The position numbers and the translations under genes were made by a program. Below, in pieces: positions 31,620 to 44,305 of a stretch of 64,000 nt of DNA. The notes beneath the pieces were generated by a model. It did not search any database. It saw only the letters and a list, made by a program, of their open reading frames with translations, and had not been told where the DNA came from. The stretch's first letter is position 1; each line of letters starts with the position of its first letter. Source of the DNA: Leptodactylus fallax (Eukaryota; Chordata; Amphibia; Anura; Leptodactylidae); NCBI GenBank assembly GCA_947044405.1, contig CAMRHE010000169.1:2170501-2234500 (forward strand). Direction: 5' to 3'.

Positions 31620-32076
31620 CTGGATGCCTTTGTTGGCTGCACGGTGCAAGGGCCTGGTTGTCTTCACGGCTCTGGACTCCCTCTTATTATTATTATTGCT
31701 ACAGCATTTGGTCTGGTAAGAGATCTGCAGACGGTTAAACGCGGCGAATAAACAGCTATTTCCGGTCTTCAGAGAGCCGGGGTGGGCGGGTGGGCGGCAA
31801 AATTGAAGAAGCCCTTGGATGCCACGGTCATGTCTCTCTCTCTCTCCAGCACGGACAACTTTTATTCATGTGGAAGGATCTGCTAACAAGCAAAGACACC
31901 CCTACCCAATCACATCACTAGAGAACATCATGTGATCGTCTGATGTCACAAAGGTTCTTAATAATTATTCGTTACCACGAAGCATCAGGAAATCCGGAAT
32001 CATGGTGAATCGACGATTTCCTGAAATTCGGATCAAATTCCACTTCTGCAGAATCGATTCGCTCATCTTTAGTCAC
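31620..32076. repeat. Dispersed repeat of unknown class
   Basis: It ends in AGAATCGATTCGCTCATCTT, similar to the end at about 12323, and contains a CGAATAAACAGCTATTTCCG stretch and a (CT)n run near 31831-31848. The start is uncertain. Confidence 0.4.
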
Positions 32077-33351
32077 AATTACCTATTTCCCTTCATTGCA
32101 CAACGACCACTGCATAAATCACACAGCATGCCTAGAAAGCTATCTCATAGACCTCAATGAACATCTCCAGACTACTGTGTCTACGTCCTATGTGGCTGCT
32201 GTAAAACATATCTCTAAATGCTACTACCAGCAGCTCAGGCAAGATGGGCACGTTCATAATCATATACAGAAAATAGAATTAAAAACATCTGCAATCAAAA
32301 AGTAAAAACAGATATGTAAATAGAATTATTATGTGTAATTATCTTGTTTAATTAGTAGAAACAAATGGGTGATACACTCCTTTTAAGTAAATCTTTTTAT
32401 TCTTTTCATTTAAGAACATATCCAGTTCCTTTCCATACTCTTAAAAGTAGCCTGGGCAAATAAAATCATCTACTAAATAAAAGTTGATAGGTATGTATCA
32501 GATATTTAAAAAAATAAATATTCTTTCAATGAAATAAACTTCCACTTGGGATTTTACACCTTTCAAAAGCTATTATCTACAACTGACGCTTAATGAAAAG
32601 GATTGAATCATATGACTATGGAAGAATACACAGTTTAGTCATCAGGGAAATTTCTGCGGTTTCAAAGGCCAGGCTAACAAATCCCCAAAAAGGAAGTAAA
32701 GTATGAGCATAGAGAAGTTTCAATAATGTCAAAGAAAAAACATTAGGACTGGTTTATACACTGCTGCTTCCACTTTATGCACAACACTGAAACTTCGATG
32801 GACAGAACTCACGTAATAAAGTATTAACATGTTGCAACCATATTATATTAGAATACACCTTAAGACTTTTGATATGAGCTACAGAATCAATTGGTTAAAA
32901 GGATGAAAAAGTGTGGATATCGTCTTATGATAGGACCACAGAATACTTTTTATACTAATAAAATATAGCACAGGATACTTTGCAACATCTTCATACAAAA
33001 CATAAACATAATACTAATGACTGTTAAAAATCTATAAAACTATGTGAGCCCAAGTCAATAGATTTTTGTTAAAAATTTAAAATAAAACCTTTACTGCACA
33101 AGTTCATATCTTGCTCAAACAGTATATAGTAGGGCTAGCCATGTCTGCCAACTTTAAAGTGAACTTGTCTTGTGATTTTGTCTGGTGCCCTATCTTGGAG
33201 CTGGATATGATAGAGGGAGAGAAGCTGAGGTTATTGATTGATAAGCTGTGGAGCAGAATTTCTGAGTAAATCCTCAAAGGACTCCTAGGAAAGAAGAAAG
33301 AGTCCTGGTAGTTACTCCACCCACACACAGTGATTGACAGCCTTCTACATA
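32077..33351. other. Unique AT-rich DNA, nothing recognised
   Basis: 1.3 kb without repeat termini or convincing frames. Confidence 0.5.
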
Positions 33352-33353
33352 TA

Positions 33354-34921
33354 CAGTGGGGGAAAAAAAGTATTTAGTCAGCCACCAATTGTGCAAGTTC
33401 TCCCACTTAAAAAGACGAGAGAGGCCTGTAATTGACATCATAGGTAGACCTCAACTATGAGAGACAAAATGAGAAAACATATCTAGAAAATCACATTGTC
33501 TGATTTTTTTAAAGAATTTATTTGCAAATTATTGTGGAAAATAAGTATTTGGTTACCTACAAACAAGCAAGATTTCTGGCTCTCACAGACCTGTAACTTC
33601 TTCTTTAAGAGGCTCCTCTGTCCTCTACTCATTACCTGTAGTAATGGCTCCTGTTTGACATTGTTATCAGTATAAAAGACACCTGTCCACAACCTCAAAC
33701 AGTCACACTCCAAACTCCACTATGGTGAAGACCAAAGAGCCGTGGAAGGACACCAGAAACAAAATTGTAGACCTGCATCAGGATGGGAAGACTGAATCTG
33801 CAATAGGCAAGCAGCTTGGTGTGAAGAAATCAACTGTGGGAGCAATAATTAGAAAATGGAAGACATACAAGACCACTGATAATCTCCCTCGATCATGGGC
33901 TCCAAGCAAGATCTCACCCCGTGGGGTCAAAATGATCACAAGAACAGTGAGCAAAAATCCCAGAACCACACGGGGGGTCCTATTGAATGACCTGCAGAAA
34001 GCTGGGAGTAACGTAACAAAGGCTACCGTCAGTAACACACTATGCCTCCAGGGACTCAGATCCTGCAGTGCCAGACGTGTCCCCCTGCTTAAGCCAGTAC
34101 ATATCCAGGCCCGTCTGAAATTTGCTAGAGAGCATTTGGATGTTCTAGAAGAGTATTGGGAGAATGTCATATGGTCAGATGAAACCAAAGTAGAACTGTT
34201 TGGTAGAAACACAACTCATCATGTTTGGAGGAGAGTGAATGCTAAGTTACATTCGAAGAACACCGTATCTACTGTGAAGCATGGGGGTGGCAACATCATG
34301 CTTTGGGGCTGTTTCTCTGCAAAGGGACCAGGACGACTGATCCGTGTACATGAAAGAATGAATGGGGCCATGTATTGTGAGATTTTGAGTGCAAATCTCC
34401 TTCCATTAGCAAGGGCATTGAAGATGAAACATGGCTGGGTCTTTCAGCATGACGATGATCCCAAGCACACCGCCAGGGCAACGAAGGAGTGGCTTTGTAA
34501 GAAGCATTTCAACCCCATAGAAAACCTTTGGAGGGAGTTGAAAGTCCGTGTTGCCCAGCGACAGCCCCAAAACATCACTGCTCTAGAGGAGATCTTCATG
34601 GAGGAATGGGCCAACATACCAGCAACAGTGTGTGCCAACCTTGTGAAGACTTACAGAAAACGTTTGACCTCTGTCATTGCCAACAAAGGATATATAACAA
34701 AGTATTGAGATGAACTTTTGTTATTGACCAAATACTTATTTTCCACCATAATTTGTAAATAAATTCTTTAAAAATCAGAGAATGTGATTTTCTGGATTTG
34801 TTTTCTCATTTTGTCTCTCATAGTTGAGGTCTACCTATGATGTCAATTACAGGCTTCTCTCATCTTTTTAAGTGGAAGAACTTGCACAATTGGTGGCTGA
34901 CTAAATACTTTTTCCCCACTG
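33354..34921 (+). mobile_element. Tc1-like transposon, family 2, plus-strand copy
   Basis: The ends are CAGTGGGGGAAAAAAAGTAT and the complementary CTTTTTCCCCACTG, continuing through TTAGTCAGCCACCAATTGTG and CAAGTTC. TA lies on both sides (33352-33353 and 34922-34923). At 1568 bp the TIRs and UTRs are essentially complete; inverted homology extends about 220 bp inward, to the AAATACTTATTTTCCA region. The same family lies in opposite orientation at 38108-39554. Confidence 0.95.
33722..34708 (+). CDS. Tc1-like transposase, open frame lacking 12 residues between D2 and E
   Basis: Transposase of the Tc1 group, 328 codons without a stop. The start ATG follows the usual upstream leader (CACTCCAAACTCCACT). 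Residues 1-110 are the two helix-turn-helix DNA-binding units. D153 (IWSDETK) and D244 (FQHDDDPKH) are at the Sleeping Beauty positions, but the third acid (NPIENLW) is at 267 rather than 279. Comparison with the 38-39 kb copy shows 36 bases missing after KKHF; that block encodes the conserved WPSQSPD segment. Short CAA sequences at both sides of the gap suggest a deletion through microhomology. The enzyme would have 22 instead of 34 residues between D2 and E and is almost certainly inactive. The DDDPKH and linker SWAPSK also deviate from the other copy. Confidence 0.93.
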   Translation: MVKTKEPWKDTRNKIVDLHQDGKTESAIGKQLGVKKSTVGAIIRKWKTYKTTDNLPRSWAPSKISPRGVKMITRTVSKNPRTTRGVLLNDLQKAGSNVTKATVSNTLCLQGLRSCSARRVPLLKPVHIQARLKFAREHLDVLEEYWENVIWSDETKVELFGRNTTHHVWRRVNAKLHSKNTVSTVKHGGGNIMLWGCFSAKGPGRLIRVHERMNGAMYCEILSANLLPLARALKMKHGWVFQHDDDPKHTARATKEWLCKKHFNPIENLWRELKVRVAQRQPQNITALEEIFMEEWANIPATVCANLVKTYRKRLTSVIANKGYITKY

Positions 34922-34923
34922 TA

Positions 34924-35904
34924 CACTAATATAGGGAAAGCTGTCAATCCCTGTGTGGGCAGGGAAAGCAGGACTCTTATTGTCTCTTCTAGGAGTCATG
35001 CCAGGATTTACTCTGCTTATTTTTTTTAAAAAGAAATCCTGCTCCAAATCACATAAACCTCACAGAGCTCAGCTTCTCTCCCTTTATCATGTCCTGTTCA
35101 GAGAAGGCAGTAGAAATCACCTGGTAGGTTTTCTTTGAGCTAAGTTATCTATGTTTTTTTTCCAATGGATATATGTGAATATAAAAATATCAAATGGCCT
35201 GAGCAATTGAACACATAGATGTACATATCCTGATAATACAATAGTCAAAATATATGAGTAGTGATGTTTCCTATGCCAATCTTGATACCCTGTGTCCATC
35301 TACCCTGTAGATGCACCTAAATTAGTAAGAGGAATATGCCCTGTAATACATTATGCAGATCTCTGGACTCTGTCTGCCAGATACATAACAAGTTTGAGGA
35401 CTATGTCCCCTTCAGTTAATCCTTGCCTGACACTCCCACTTTTGTTTAAAGGGATGTGCAGGGCTCAAATTGTCAAGACGTCACAAATTTTGCCACAAAT
35501 GTGAGTATACACCACTTTACTCCACAATTTAATAAATCCTCCCATAATTTTAACGTTACCAACTCTCACTACCTACTCAGTACCTAGTAGTTTTTCCTAA
35601 ATTCCACCAATGAGTGTCATTCAATGGCCATTTCCGTTCATGGCAAGTACAAAAGCAATTTTTTACTTGTATTACATAACAAGCATGAAAACATTGTCAG
35701 GTTTAAGGTAGTCAGAATTTTAACAACTGCTTTTTAACATCTATATATATCTATGATATAGTCATAAGAACCAGACTCATTGAGGGAGATTTATTATTAA
35801 TTTACGCTAGATATCTGGTGTTAAAAAAAAAAAAAAGCTGCAAACCTTGTCGCATGCAAGCAAAAGTGGCATAGGAGTTGTACTACATCTAATATTATTC
35901 CAGC
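34924..35904. other. Unique DNA between the inverted Tc1 pair
   Basis: A poly-A run lies near 35823-35835. No repeat termini or gene were supported. Confidence 0.45.
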
Positions 35905-36240
35905 TTAGGCCCCTTACAGGTGTGGGTCAGTGTGCTATCTGTGTGCTTCACGGATAGCACACTGACCCACTCTTTTCTATGGGCCTGTGCACTCAACCGT
36001 GATTTTCACAGTTCCGTGTGCGGGCCAACAGTCCGGGCTGCATCAGATAGGAAAGGTCCTATTTCTGTCCTATTTTGCGGCCTGTGCTTCCGTGGCTCCT
36101 ATTCATTTAATGAAAGGAGCCGCAGAAGCAAGGTCCGTGCACGGGCGGCACAAGGGGATATCCCGTGTTCCCAGTGTGCAACCCATGCTTTTAATTCACG
36201 GAAGGCCGGTTGCAGCATGGTCATCTGCAACCAGCCTAAC
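35905..36240. mobile_element. MITE family F, copy 2
   Basis: It begins TAGGCCCCTTACAGGTGTGG and contains inverted GTCAGTGTGCTATC / GATAGCACACTGACCC, then TTCCGTGTGCGGGCCAACAG, GGCTCCTATTCATTTAATGA and a GTCATCTGCAACCAGCCTAA end. Confidence 0.75.
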
Positions 36241-36404
36241 TGGCGCAAATGAGCACTGAAATCTAGATTGCAGCACAGGTGCACCTCCTGAGGCATGCAG
36301 CTCATCACAAATGAGAGGGTTCTTCTACTAGCACTGGGGAGATGAAGACTGGTATTCAATACACTAGTCTTCATAAATACCCCCCAATGTTTCTGTTAAA
36401 ATGT

Positions 36405-36735
36405 TAAAAGGGGTTATACAGTTTCTATTATTGATGGCCTATCCTTAGGATGTGTCATTAATATTAGACCTGAGGGGGTTCCCCACCCACCTGTACTGAG
36501 TGCGGCTCTTGGTAATGATTACCTTACCTACCATACAAATTGTGTCGCAAAATGTAGCTACTGCTGCGCTGTCCCATTGAAGTCTATGAGGCAGTGCTGC
36601 AGTACCTACACTCTCTGCTACAGCTTGTATAGCGAGTGAGCAGTGCGACTTGGAGTATATAAACACTCTGTACATATGATATGTTGGGGTCTCTTTTTGT
36701 CCATTAATACTAAAAACCGACCCTTTAACCACTTT
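36405..36735. mobile_element. MITE family G, copy 1
   Basis: It runs from TAAAAGGGGTTATACAG to CCGACCCTTTAACC. Inside are GATGGCCTATCCTTAGGATG and a centre CCATTGAAGTCTATGAGGCA. No clear target duplication. Confidence 0.6.
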
Positions 36736-37079
36736 AAGAAATTTGGATCAGCATTGGGTTCTGTGTTGATGTAGGTTTAATTCAGTAGAATGTAGGTAGG
36801 ACCAGGTGTTGTAGCCTTAATACAGATGTTAACATGCTGTCCTATACATACCAGCTACCATTCTTGGAAGCATTATGTATTTCTGTTGTACAGTAAATGA
36901 AAGTAGGCATAGAGATCTTTACCAAGACATAGATTCTGTAAATTGTATTATGGACATAAGGATATGCTCATGGGATGAAAGACAAATGAAAAATATACTA
37001 GATCTGCTGCCCACCAACACATGACTACAAGTTACACTTTAACACAAAATAGCACAGTATATTTCTTCAGCTCGTCGTT
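36736..37079. other. Unique DNA, nothing recognised
   Basis: No supported feature. Confidence 0.4.
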
Positions 37080-37700
37080 TCATATGAAGCAGCAGAGCCA
37101 GCGACATAAATGCAATAAAACGGAGGTGAGAGGGGCTTCTGCTTTAATTAATGGATGATCCACTAGAATCACAGGGAAAGGTTTGCGTTGTAGATAGTGG
37201 CCTCCCTCTGAGCCTCTCCTGGATATAATGAGAGAGCTGTGCTTCATTACTGGCAGCTGAGGGCTAGGGTCACTGGGAATGGATTTGCAAGGCCCTCATT
37301 GAGGGATCACTACATGCTGAGAGGAGCTGGCCATGCTCAGGGACACCTGGTCATTAACATTGCTAATTAGCAGCCATTAATCAGGACCCTCGTTTCTTTT
37401 TCTCTCTATGTGTGTGCATGTTTTGCTGGCTCAGGCCAAGCATCTGAATAGGAAGATTGTTTCTGTACCTCGGAAAGAGGTGGAATGAAAGTAGTTCCCA
37501 TCAACTGGAGATGAAATGGATTAAGGAAAAAGGTTAGACAACAGTTTAAGATGGACCAGGGGGAGAGCACAATGTGAGGAGACCTGAGCGTGACAAAATC
37601 CGCCACCTTTAATTAGCTGCATATTTTCTCTGAGCTTCCGTGTAACCTTCTGATTTGTTCAACAGGAGTGTGCCCATCTATAAGTTTATGCATGAGCTCA
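37080..37700. promoter_or_regulatory. Candidate conserved non-coding element(s)
   Basis: Free of repeat termini, balanced in composition, with homeodomain-like cores in two groups: CATTAACATTGCTAATTAGC followed by AGCCATTAATCAGG (37351-37385), and CACCTTTAATTAGCTGCATA (37603-37622). There is also CTGCTTTAATTAATGGATG near 37140. No open frame is maintained. The pattern is what I would expect of a developmental enhancer, but this is inference from base pattern alone. Confidence 0.3.
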
Positions 37701-38105
37701 TGTGATGATTTTGGCCAAGTTTTTCTCAGCTTATATTTCTTGTTCCTGGTATACGTATGGAATTTATCAAACAATTGTGTTTGCTGTTACACCAAATAAG
37801 AAATGTAATCCTGCAGACTTGAACTTGAACAACTTATAATGGAATTATGTGAACACATATTCAGGATATATAATCATCATATCAGTTCTTTATTGTAATG
37901 TTTAATATACAGGTGACAGTGCGCTTATTGCAGTCTGAGCATGAATGTTACAGATTTATACAATAAAGATATTGTAGCGGGCTTATGTATTAACTATAGG
38001 GTATGTATCAGTAGTATAGTTTTGACTATTTAATGCCAAAGCCCCTAAATCAGCATGTCATATGAAACAAGTGTCACCTTCTGTATGCTGGTAGAGCCTG
38101 TCATA
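37701..38105. other. Unique DNA, nothing recognised
   Basis: No supported feature before the next Tc1 element. Confidence 0.4.
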
Positions 38106-38107
38106 TA

Positions 38108-39554
38108 CAGTGGGGGAAAAAAAAGTATTTAGTCAGCCACCAATTGTGCAAGTTCAATAACAAAAGTTCATCTCAATACTTTGTTATATATCCTTTGTTG
38201 GCAGTGACAGAGGTCAAACGTTTTCTGTAAGTCTTCACAAGGTTGGCACACACTGTTGCTGGTATGTTGGCCCATTCCTCCATGCAGATCTCCTCTAGAG
38301 CAGTGATGTTTTGGGGCTGTCGCTGGGCAACACGGACTTTCTACTCCCTCCAAAGGTTTTCTATGGGGTTGAGATCTGGAGACTGGCTAGGCCACTCCAG
38401 AACCTTGAAATGCTTCTTACGAAGCCACTCCTTCATTGTCCTGGCGGTGTGCTTGGGATCATTGTCATGCTGAAAGACCCAGCCACGTTTCATCTTCAAT
38501 GATGATGGAAGGAGGTTTGCACTCAAAATCTCACGATACATGGCCCCATTCATTCTTTCATGTACACGGATCAGTCGTCCTGGTCCCTTTGCAGAGAAAC
38601 AGCCCCAAAGCATGATGTTGCCACCCCCATGCTTCACAGTAGGTATGGTGTTCTTTGGATGCAACTCAGCATTCACTCTCCTCCAAACATGACAAGTTGT
38701 GTTTCTACCAAACAGTTCTACTTTGGTTTCATCTGACCATATGACATTCTCCCAATACTCTTCTGGAACATCCAAATGCTCTCTAGCAAACTTCAGATGG
38801 GCCCGGCTATGTACTGGCTTAAGCAGGGGGACGCATCTGGCACTACAGGATCTGAGTCTCTGGTGGCGTAGTGTGTTACTGACGGTAGCCTTTGTTACGT
38901 TAGTCCCAGCTTTCTGCAGGTCATTCACTAGGTCCCCCTGTGTGGTTCTGGGATTTTTGTTCACCGTCCTTGTGATCATTTTGACCCCACGGGGTGAGAT
39001 CTTGCGTGGAGCCCCTGATCGAGGGAGATTATCAGTGGTCTTGTATGTCTTCCATTTTCTAATTATTGCTCCCACAGTTGATTTCTTCACACCAAGCTGC
39101 TTGCCTATTGCAGATTCAGTCTTCCCATCCTGGTGCAGGTCTACAATTTTGTTTCTGGTGTCCTTCCACAACTCTTTGGTCTTCACCATAGTGGAGTTTG
39201 GAGTGTGACTGTTTGAGGTTGTGGACAGGTGTCTTTTATACTGATACCAATGTCAAACAGGAGCCATTACTACAGGTAATGAGTGGAGGACAGAGGAGCC
39301 TCTTAAAGAAGAAGTTACAGGTCTGTGAGAGCCAGAAATCTTGCTTGTTTGTAGGTGACCAAATACTTATTTTCCACAATAATTTGCAAATAAATTCTTA
39401 AAAAATCAGACAATGTGATTTTCTGGATTTGTTTTATCATTTTGTCTCTCATAGTTGAGGTCTACCTATGATGACAATTACAGGCCTCTCTCTTCTTTTT
39501 AAGTGGGAGAACTTGCACAATTGCTGGCTGACTAAATACTTTTTTTCCCCACTA
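38108..39554 (-). mobile_element. Tc1-like transposon, family 2, minus-strand copy with UTR deletion
   Basis: The ends are CAGTGGGGGAAAAAAAAGTA (38108) and CTTTTTTTCCCCACTA (39554, final base changed), flanked by TA. The transposase-3' side has lost about 170 bp: CACCAATTGTGCAAGTTC passes straight into AATAACAAAAGTTCATCTCA, joining the outer TIR to the end of the gene. The inner part of that TIR, including the second transposase-binding repeat expected in IR/DR elements, is therefore missing. Length 1447 bp. Confidence 0.94.
38173..39189 (-). pseudogene. Tc1-like transposase, single nonsense codon near the C-terminus
   Basis: Read from the ATG complement at 39187-39189 to the TGA complement at 38173-38175, there are 338 codons plus stop in one frame. 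The only stop inside is TAG (38341-38343, codon 283), where the plus-strand copy has TTG (leucine), just after NPIENLWRE. All catalytic signatures are present upstream: [16 protein letters not shown], and [12 protein letters not shown], with 34 residues between D2 and E. Two codons are missing relative to the 33.7-kb copy (LLPSSLKMK against [11 protein letters not shown]). The last 55 residues, with EEWANIPA and the terminal GYITKY, remain readable after the stop. The linker [10 protein letters not shown] stands in the position of the GRPR motif. Confidence 0.93.
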
Positions 39555-39556
39555 TA

Positions 39557-40039
39557 TACAGTTTGTTCATACAGTTGTAAGTATATATTGACTTCATAGC
39601 CACTGTACTTATTTTATTTTACTCCTATATACTATGACTTTTTTTAAATACATTAAAAGGACTGTGAGATACTAAATACTGTCTTAATAAGACCAGACCC
39701 TGGATATATAGTGTCAGTCAGACCTGGATGCGACCTAAAAAGGAGTACTCTGTAGGTCTCCAAAGATGCTACAAACCATGTATCCTTGAGCCACAGATAT
39801 TTTAAGAATAGGATCAAAGGTAAGTCGCGGATACTGATCATACAATACAACTGCAGATGTGTCACTTGCCCAGCAATAAGTATAATTCTGTGTACCTAAC
39901 CATAGCCAGTTTGGTCTCCTAATATTGTGCCACCTCAACACAATTTACCACTCATGTATCAGACGAGAGTCACATCAGTAGGAATTAGTTTAATCGCTGG
40001 TAAATTATCAGCAAAGTCATGTTCTAATGTGTACAATTA
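39557..40039. other. Unique DNA, nothing recognised
   Basis: No supported feature. Confidence 0.4.
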
Positions 40040-40342
40040 AAATTGCATTTTCCACTGCCCTGATGGTGGGTTTAGTACTCGTGGGCTTACCACGAGTACT
40101 GCAGTGCTACTGTTCCCCAGAACCACCACTATGCAGTGGATGCGGCTGAGGCACCACTTCTGTTACTGGAATAGGAGTGCTGCACAGGCTCCCCGACCAC
40201 TAGCAGCTTCCAAAATCTGGAGGCTGCTGTAACAGCTAATCTGTTCAGGGTCTGGCGGGGTCTGGGTCACATACTGATGACCTATCCTGTTAACAGTTAA
40301 CAGTAAGAAAAATCAATTTTGAGTTGGAAAACCCCTTTAAGT
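40040..40342. mobile_element. MITE family G, copy 2 (diverged)
   Basis: The right end reads GATGACCTATCCTGTTAACA and GTTGGAAAACCCCTTTAAG; the left end is poorly defined. A small palindrome (ACTCGTGGGCTTACCACGAGT) lies at 40076-40096. Confidence 0.5.
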
Positions 40343-41110
40343 TGAAGATAACTAAAGTGTTTTATCCAATACATTGCTTTATCTATTTGGCTCTGTTTGT
40401 CAGATACAGCTGAATATGTCCTCAATGTTTACTGCTTGTTGCCTAGTTTAAGACCACTTCTGCTATTTGTTAGCACAGGCTTTTTCCTGGCCACCTCTAT
40501 TCTCTTCTTGACAGCTAATGGAGCCCTCTGTCAGCTCTTCAATGTGCACCTAGCCTTGATCTGTGGCTCTGTGATATCTGTATGTAGATCCAGAGATAAC
40601 AATGTGCAGTTTAGTCTCGGGCAAATGCTGCTGGCCTGAGTTGTACATCACACAGTCTAAGCCCACCCATGTACTTGTCACCAGGAAATGGAGGAGAGAG
40701 GAGACAGAAAAGTAGCTGAAACCCTGAGATGGGAAAATCAATTTACCTAGTTAACTCAGTTGTTAGTTTATTCTAAGAGGAATAACAGAGGAACAGTACA
40801 ACACAGAGTTATAAGAAAATAAGATCCATAATTGTTATCTCATGTAGAATTAAATTATTTACTAAAATAGACAAAATCAAAATCAATTTGGAGTCGGAAA
40901 ACAGGCAACAGTTTTTTTTTACAACCCAAGGAAGTTTGTTATATACTGATGCAGCATTTATGAGCAAATAAATACTATAGTAAGGAGAACAGTTAGTGCT
41001 TTTGATATTTGGGTGACAAAATGATGCTTGAGTAATATAAAATTGCATCAGCCAATGCAAAGGACTCAACTTATAGTATGATTATAATATGATTAATAGT
41101 TATATATATA
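40343..41110. other. Unique AT-rich DNA
   Basis: Nothing recognised except a short TATATATATATA run at 41099-41112 that borders the next Tc1 element. Confidence 0.45.
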
Positions 41111-41331
41111 TACACACGTCGACAAAATTGTTGGTAGCCCTCGTTTAATGAAAGAAAAACCCGCAATGGACACAGAAATAACTTGAATCTGACAAAAATA
41201 ATAATATATAAAAATTCTATGAAAATGAACAAATGAAAGTCAGACATTCCTTTTCAACCATGCTTCAACAAAATTTTTAAAAAAAGAAAACTCATGAAAC
41301 AGGCCTGGACAGAAATGATGGTACCCTTAAC

Positions 41332-42657
<1,326 letters not shown>

Positions 42658-42845
42658 GTCACCAAACAGCACAGTGAGTATCTGTAGCCCTATATACAGG
42701 CCCACTGACTGATTACAAGATTGTAGACACCTGTGATGCTTATTAGTGGACACACCTTGATTTAACATGTCCTTTTGGTAACATTATTTTCAGGGGTACC
42801 ATAATTTCTGTCATTTAAACGAGGGGTACCAACAATTTTGACCAC

Positions 42846-42895
<50 letters not shown>
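42846..42895. repeat. Microsatellite (TG)n(TA)n
   Basis: An uninterrupted TG run at 42846-42858 passes into a TA run at 42859-42895, abutting the end of the family 3 Tc1. Confidence 0.95.
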
Positions 42896-42897
<2 letters not shown>

Positions 42898-42972
42898 CTG
42901 TAAATCAAAAATACAATTGTCTAATACAAACTCGTTCATACTTAATTGTGGTCTAATTTGTGCCAAAAAACT

Positions 42973-43165
42973 GTTTAAGGCTAAAGCCCCACCTAGCATC
43001 CCACAGCGCTGCGGGAAAAGCCACGGCAGCAAGACATTGTGGTTTTTCCTGCAGAGGTTTCTTTTGCAGACTTTCTGCTTCAATTATACCTATAGGGAAA
43101 CCGCCGGCATTTCCATAGGTATAATGGGAATTTTACCACCTGTGCGAAAAAGTGGCGTGGCTTTG
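42973..43165. mobile_element. MITE family D, copy 7
   Basis: AAGGCTAAAGCCCCACCTAG, CCACAGCGCTGCGGGAAAAG, AATTATACCTATAGGGAAAC and CATAGGTATAATGGGA. The right half is missing. Confidence 0.65.
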
Positions 43166-43877
43166 CTGGAAGTAGAAGTGACCTAAGTTGCAACATCGTG
43201 GGCCAAAAAGTGTACCACATTTTAGCACATATCAGAAAGTAAGCCAAGTAACAGGAGGTGTAAAGTTAGACTAGAATGTCTATTAGAGCAACCAATTTAT
43301 CAAACTGCATTAGACACTTTGATAAATCTGTCTAGTCTATGCATTCTCTGTCTAACTTTTGGGCAGTATTCGTAAATCTGCCCCATGCATTCCATCACAA
43401 ATTCAGCTCTGCAACCTCTAAACTTAGACTAAGTATAATGTGACATAGACTACAAAACGTGAGTGTTTTGTGGTTAAAGCAAACAAGCGTTTAATCCATG
43501 TCAGTCCTTTCTATTATAATTTAAGGGTATTCCTACAATTGCTTTTTCCAGCTCCACATGAGCTTTTTGTAAATGCACATGGGTCATAGTGAAGAGGAGA
43601 ATGTGGAGATGTAAACAAGTTAGAAAAGAAAAACCTTAGTTTATTTTTTAATCTGATATTATTATTCCACACATAAAAACAAATATCTGTATGTTATTTT
43701 AATATTCACATTTACCATTTTTCCTAGCACTTATAGCATACTACAAAAATTGTTTTTCAAATGTAAATAATCATAACTGTGGATGATAAAAAAGTTGAAA
43801 GTTACAAACTGTGAAAAACCATCTCACTAAAAAATATTTTAATGACAACAAAGAAGTCTTTGTAAACTAGAGACACT
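43166..43877. other. Unique AT-rich DNA, nothing recognised
   Basis: No supported feature. Confidence 0.4.
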
Positions 43878-44053
43878 AAGGCTAAGGACACACATTCAGG
43901 TTTTGTTTATGCAGTTTTTGAAGATAAAACTAGGAGAGGATTGAAAAAAGGAGAACCACTCTGTCCTTTATATATTCTCTCCTTTTATTATACCTCGTTT
44001 TGGTGTCAAAAACTATATCAACAAAATCTGAATAGGTGTCCTTAGCCGCCCTT
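43878..44053. mobile_element. Family C-like MITE
   Basis: The ends AAGGCTAAGGACACAC and AGGTGTCCTTAGCC are inverted. CAGGTTTTGTTTATGCAGTT pairs with a GATATAGTTTTTGACACC-type right half. It is a cousin of family C. Confidence 0.55.
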
Positions 44054-44305
44054 CTAGCACCTGATAATCCTTCTAATATAACAAAATTAAAGTAACCAAG
44101 TTATAATGTCACATACATACCACACAGACAATAATAATTGATAATCATTAAAATACATTATTCTGTGCCTTTGACTATAGATATGGGTTAAGGGAAAATC
44201 TCCTAGGCTAAGGCCCATGTTGTGGAAAAGCTGCTTTTTTGTTGCAGATTTTACTTCGTTTTTTTAAGCCAAACCCAGTAGTGGATACAAGAGGAATGGA
44301 AAATA

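Noticed and set aside
33778..34212. 144-codon open frame antisense to the transposase
   Set aside because: Shadow of the transposase reading frame; the equivalent antisense frame appears at 38699-39208 for the same reason.
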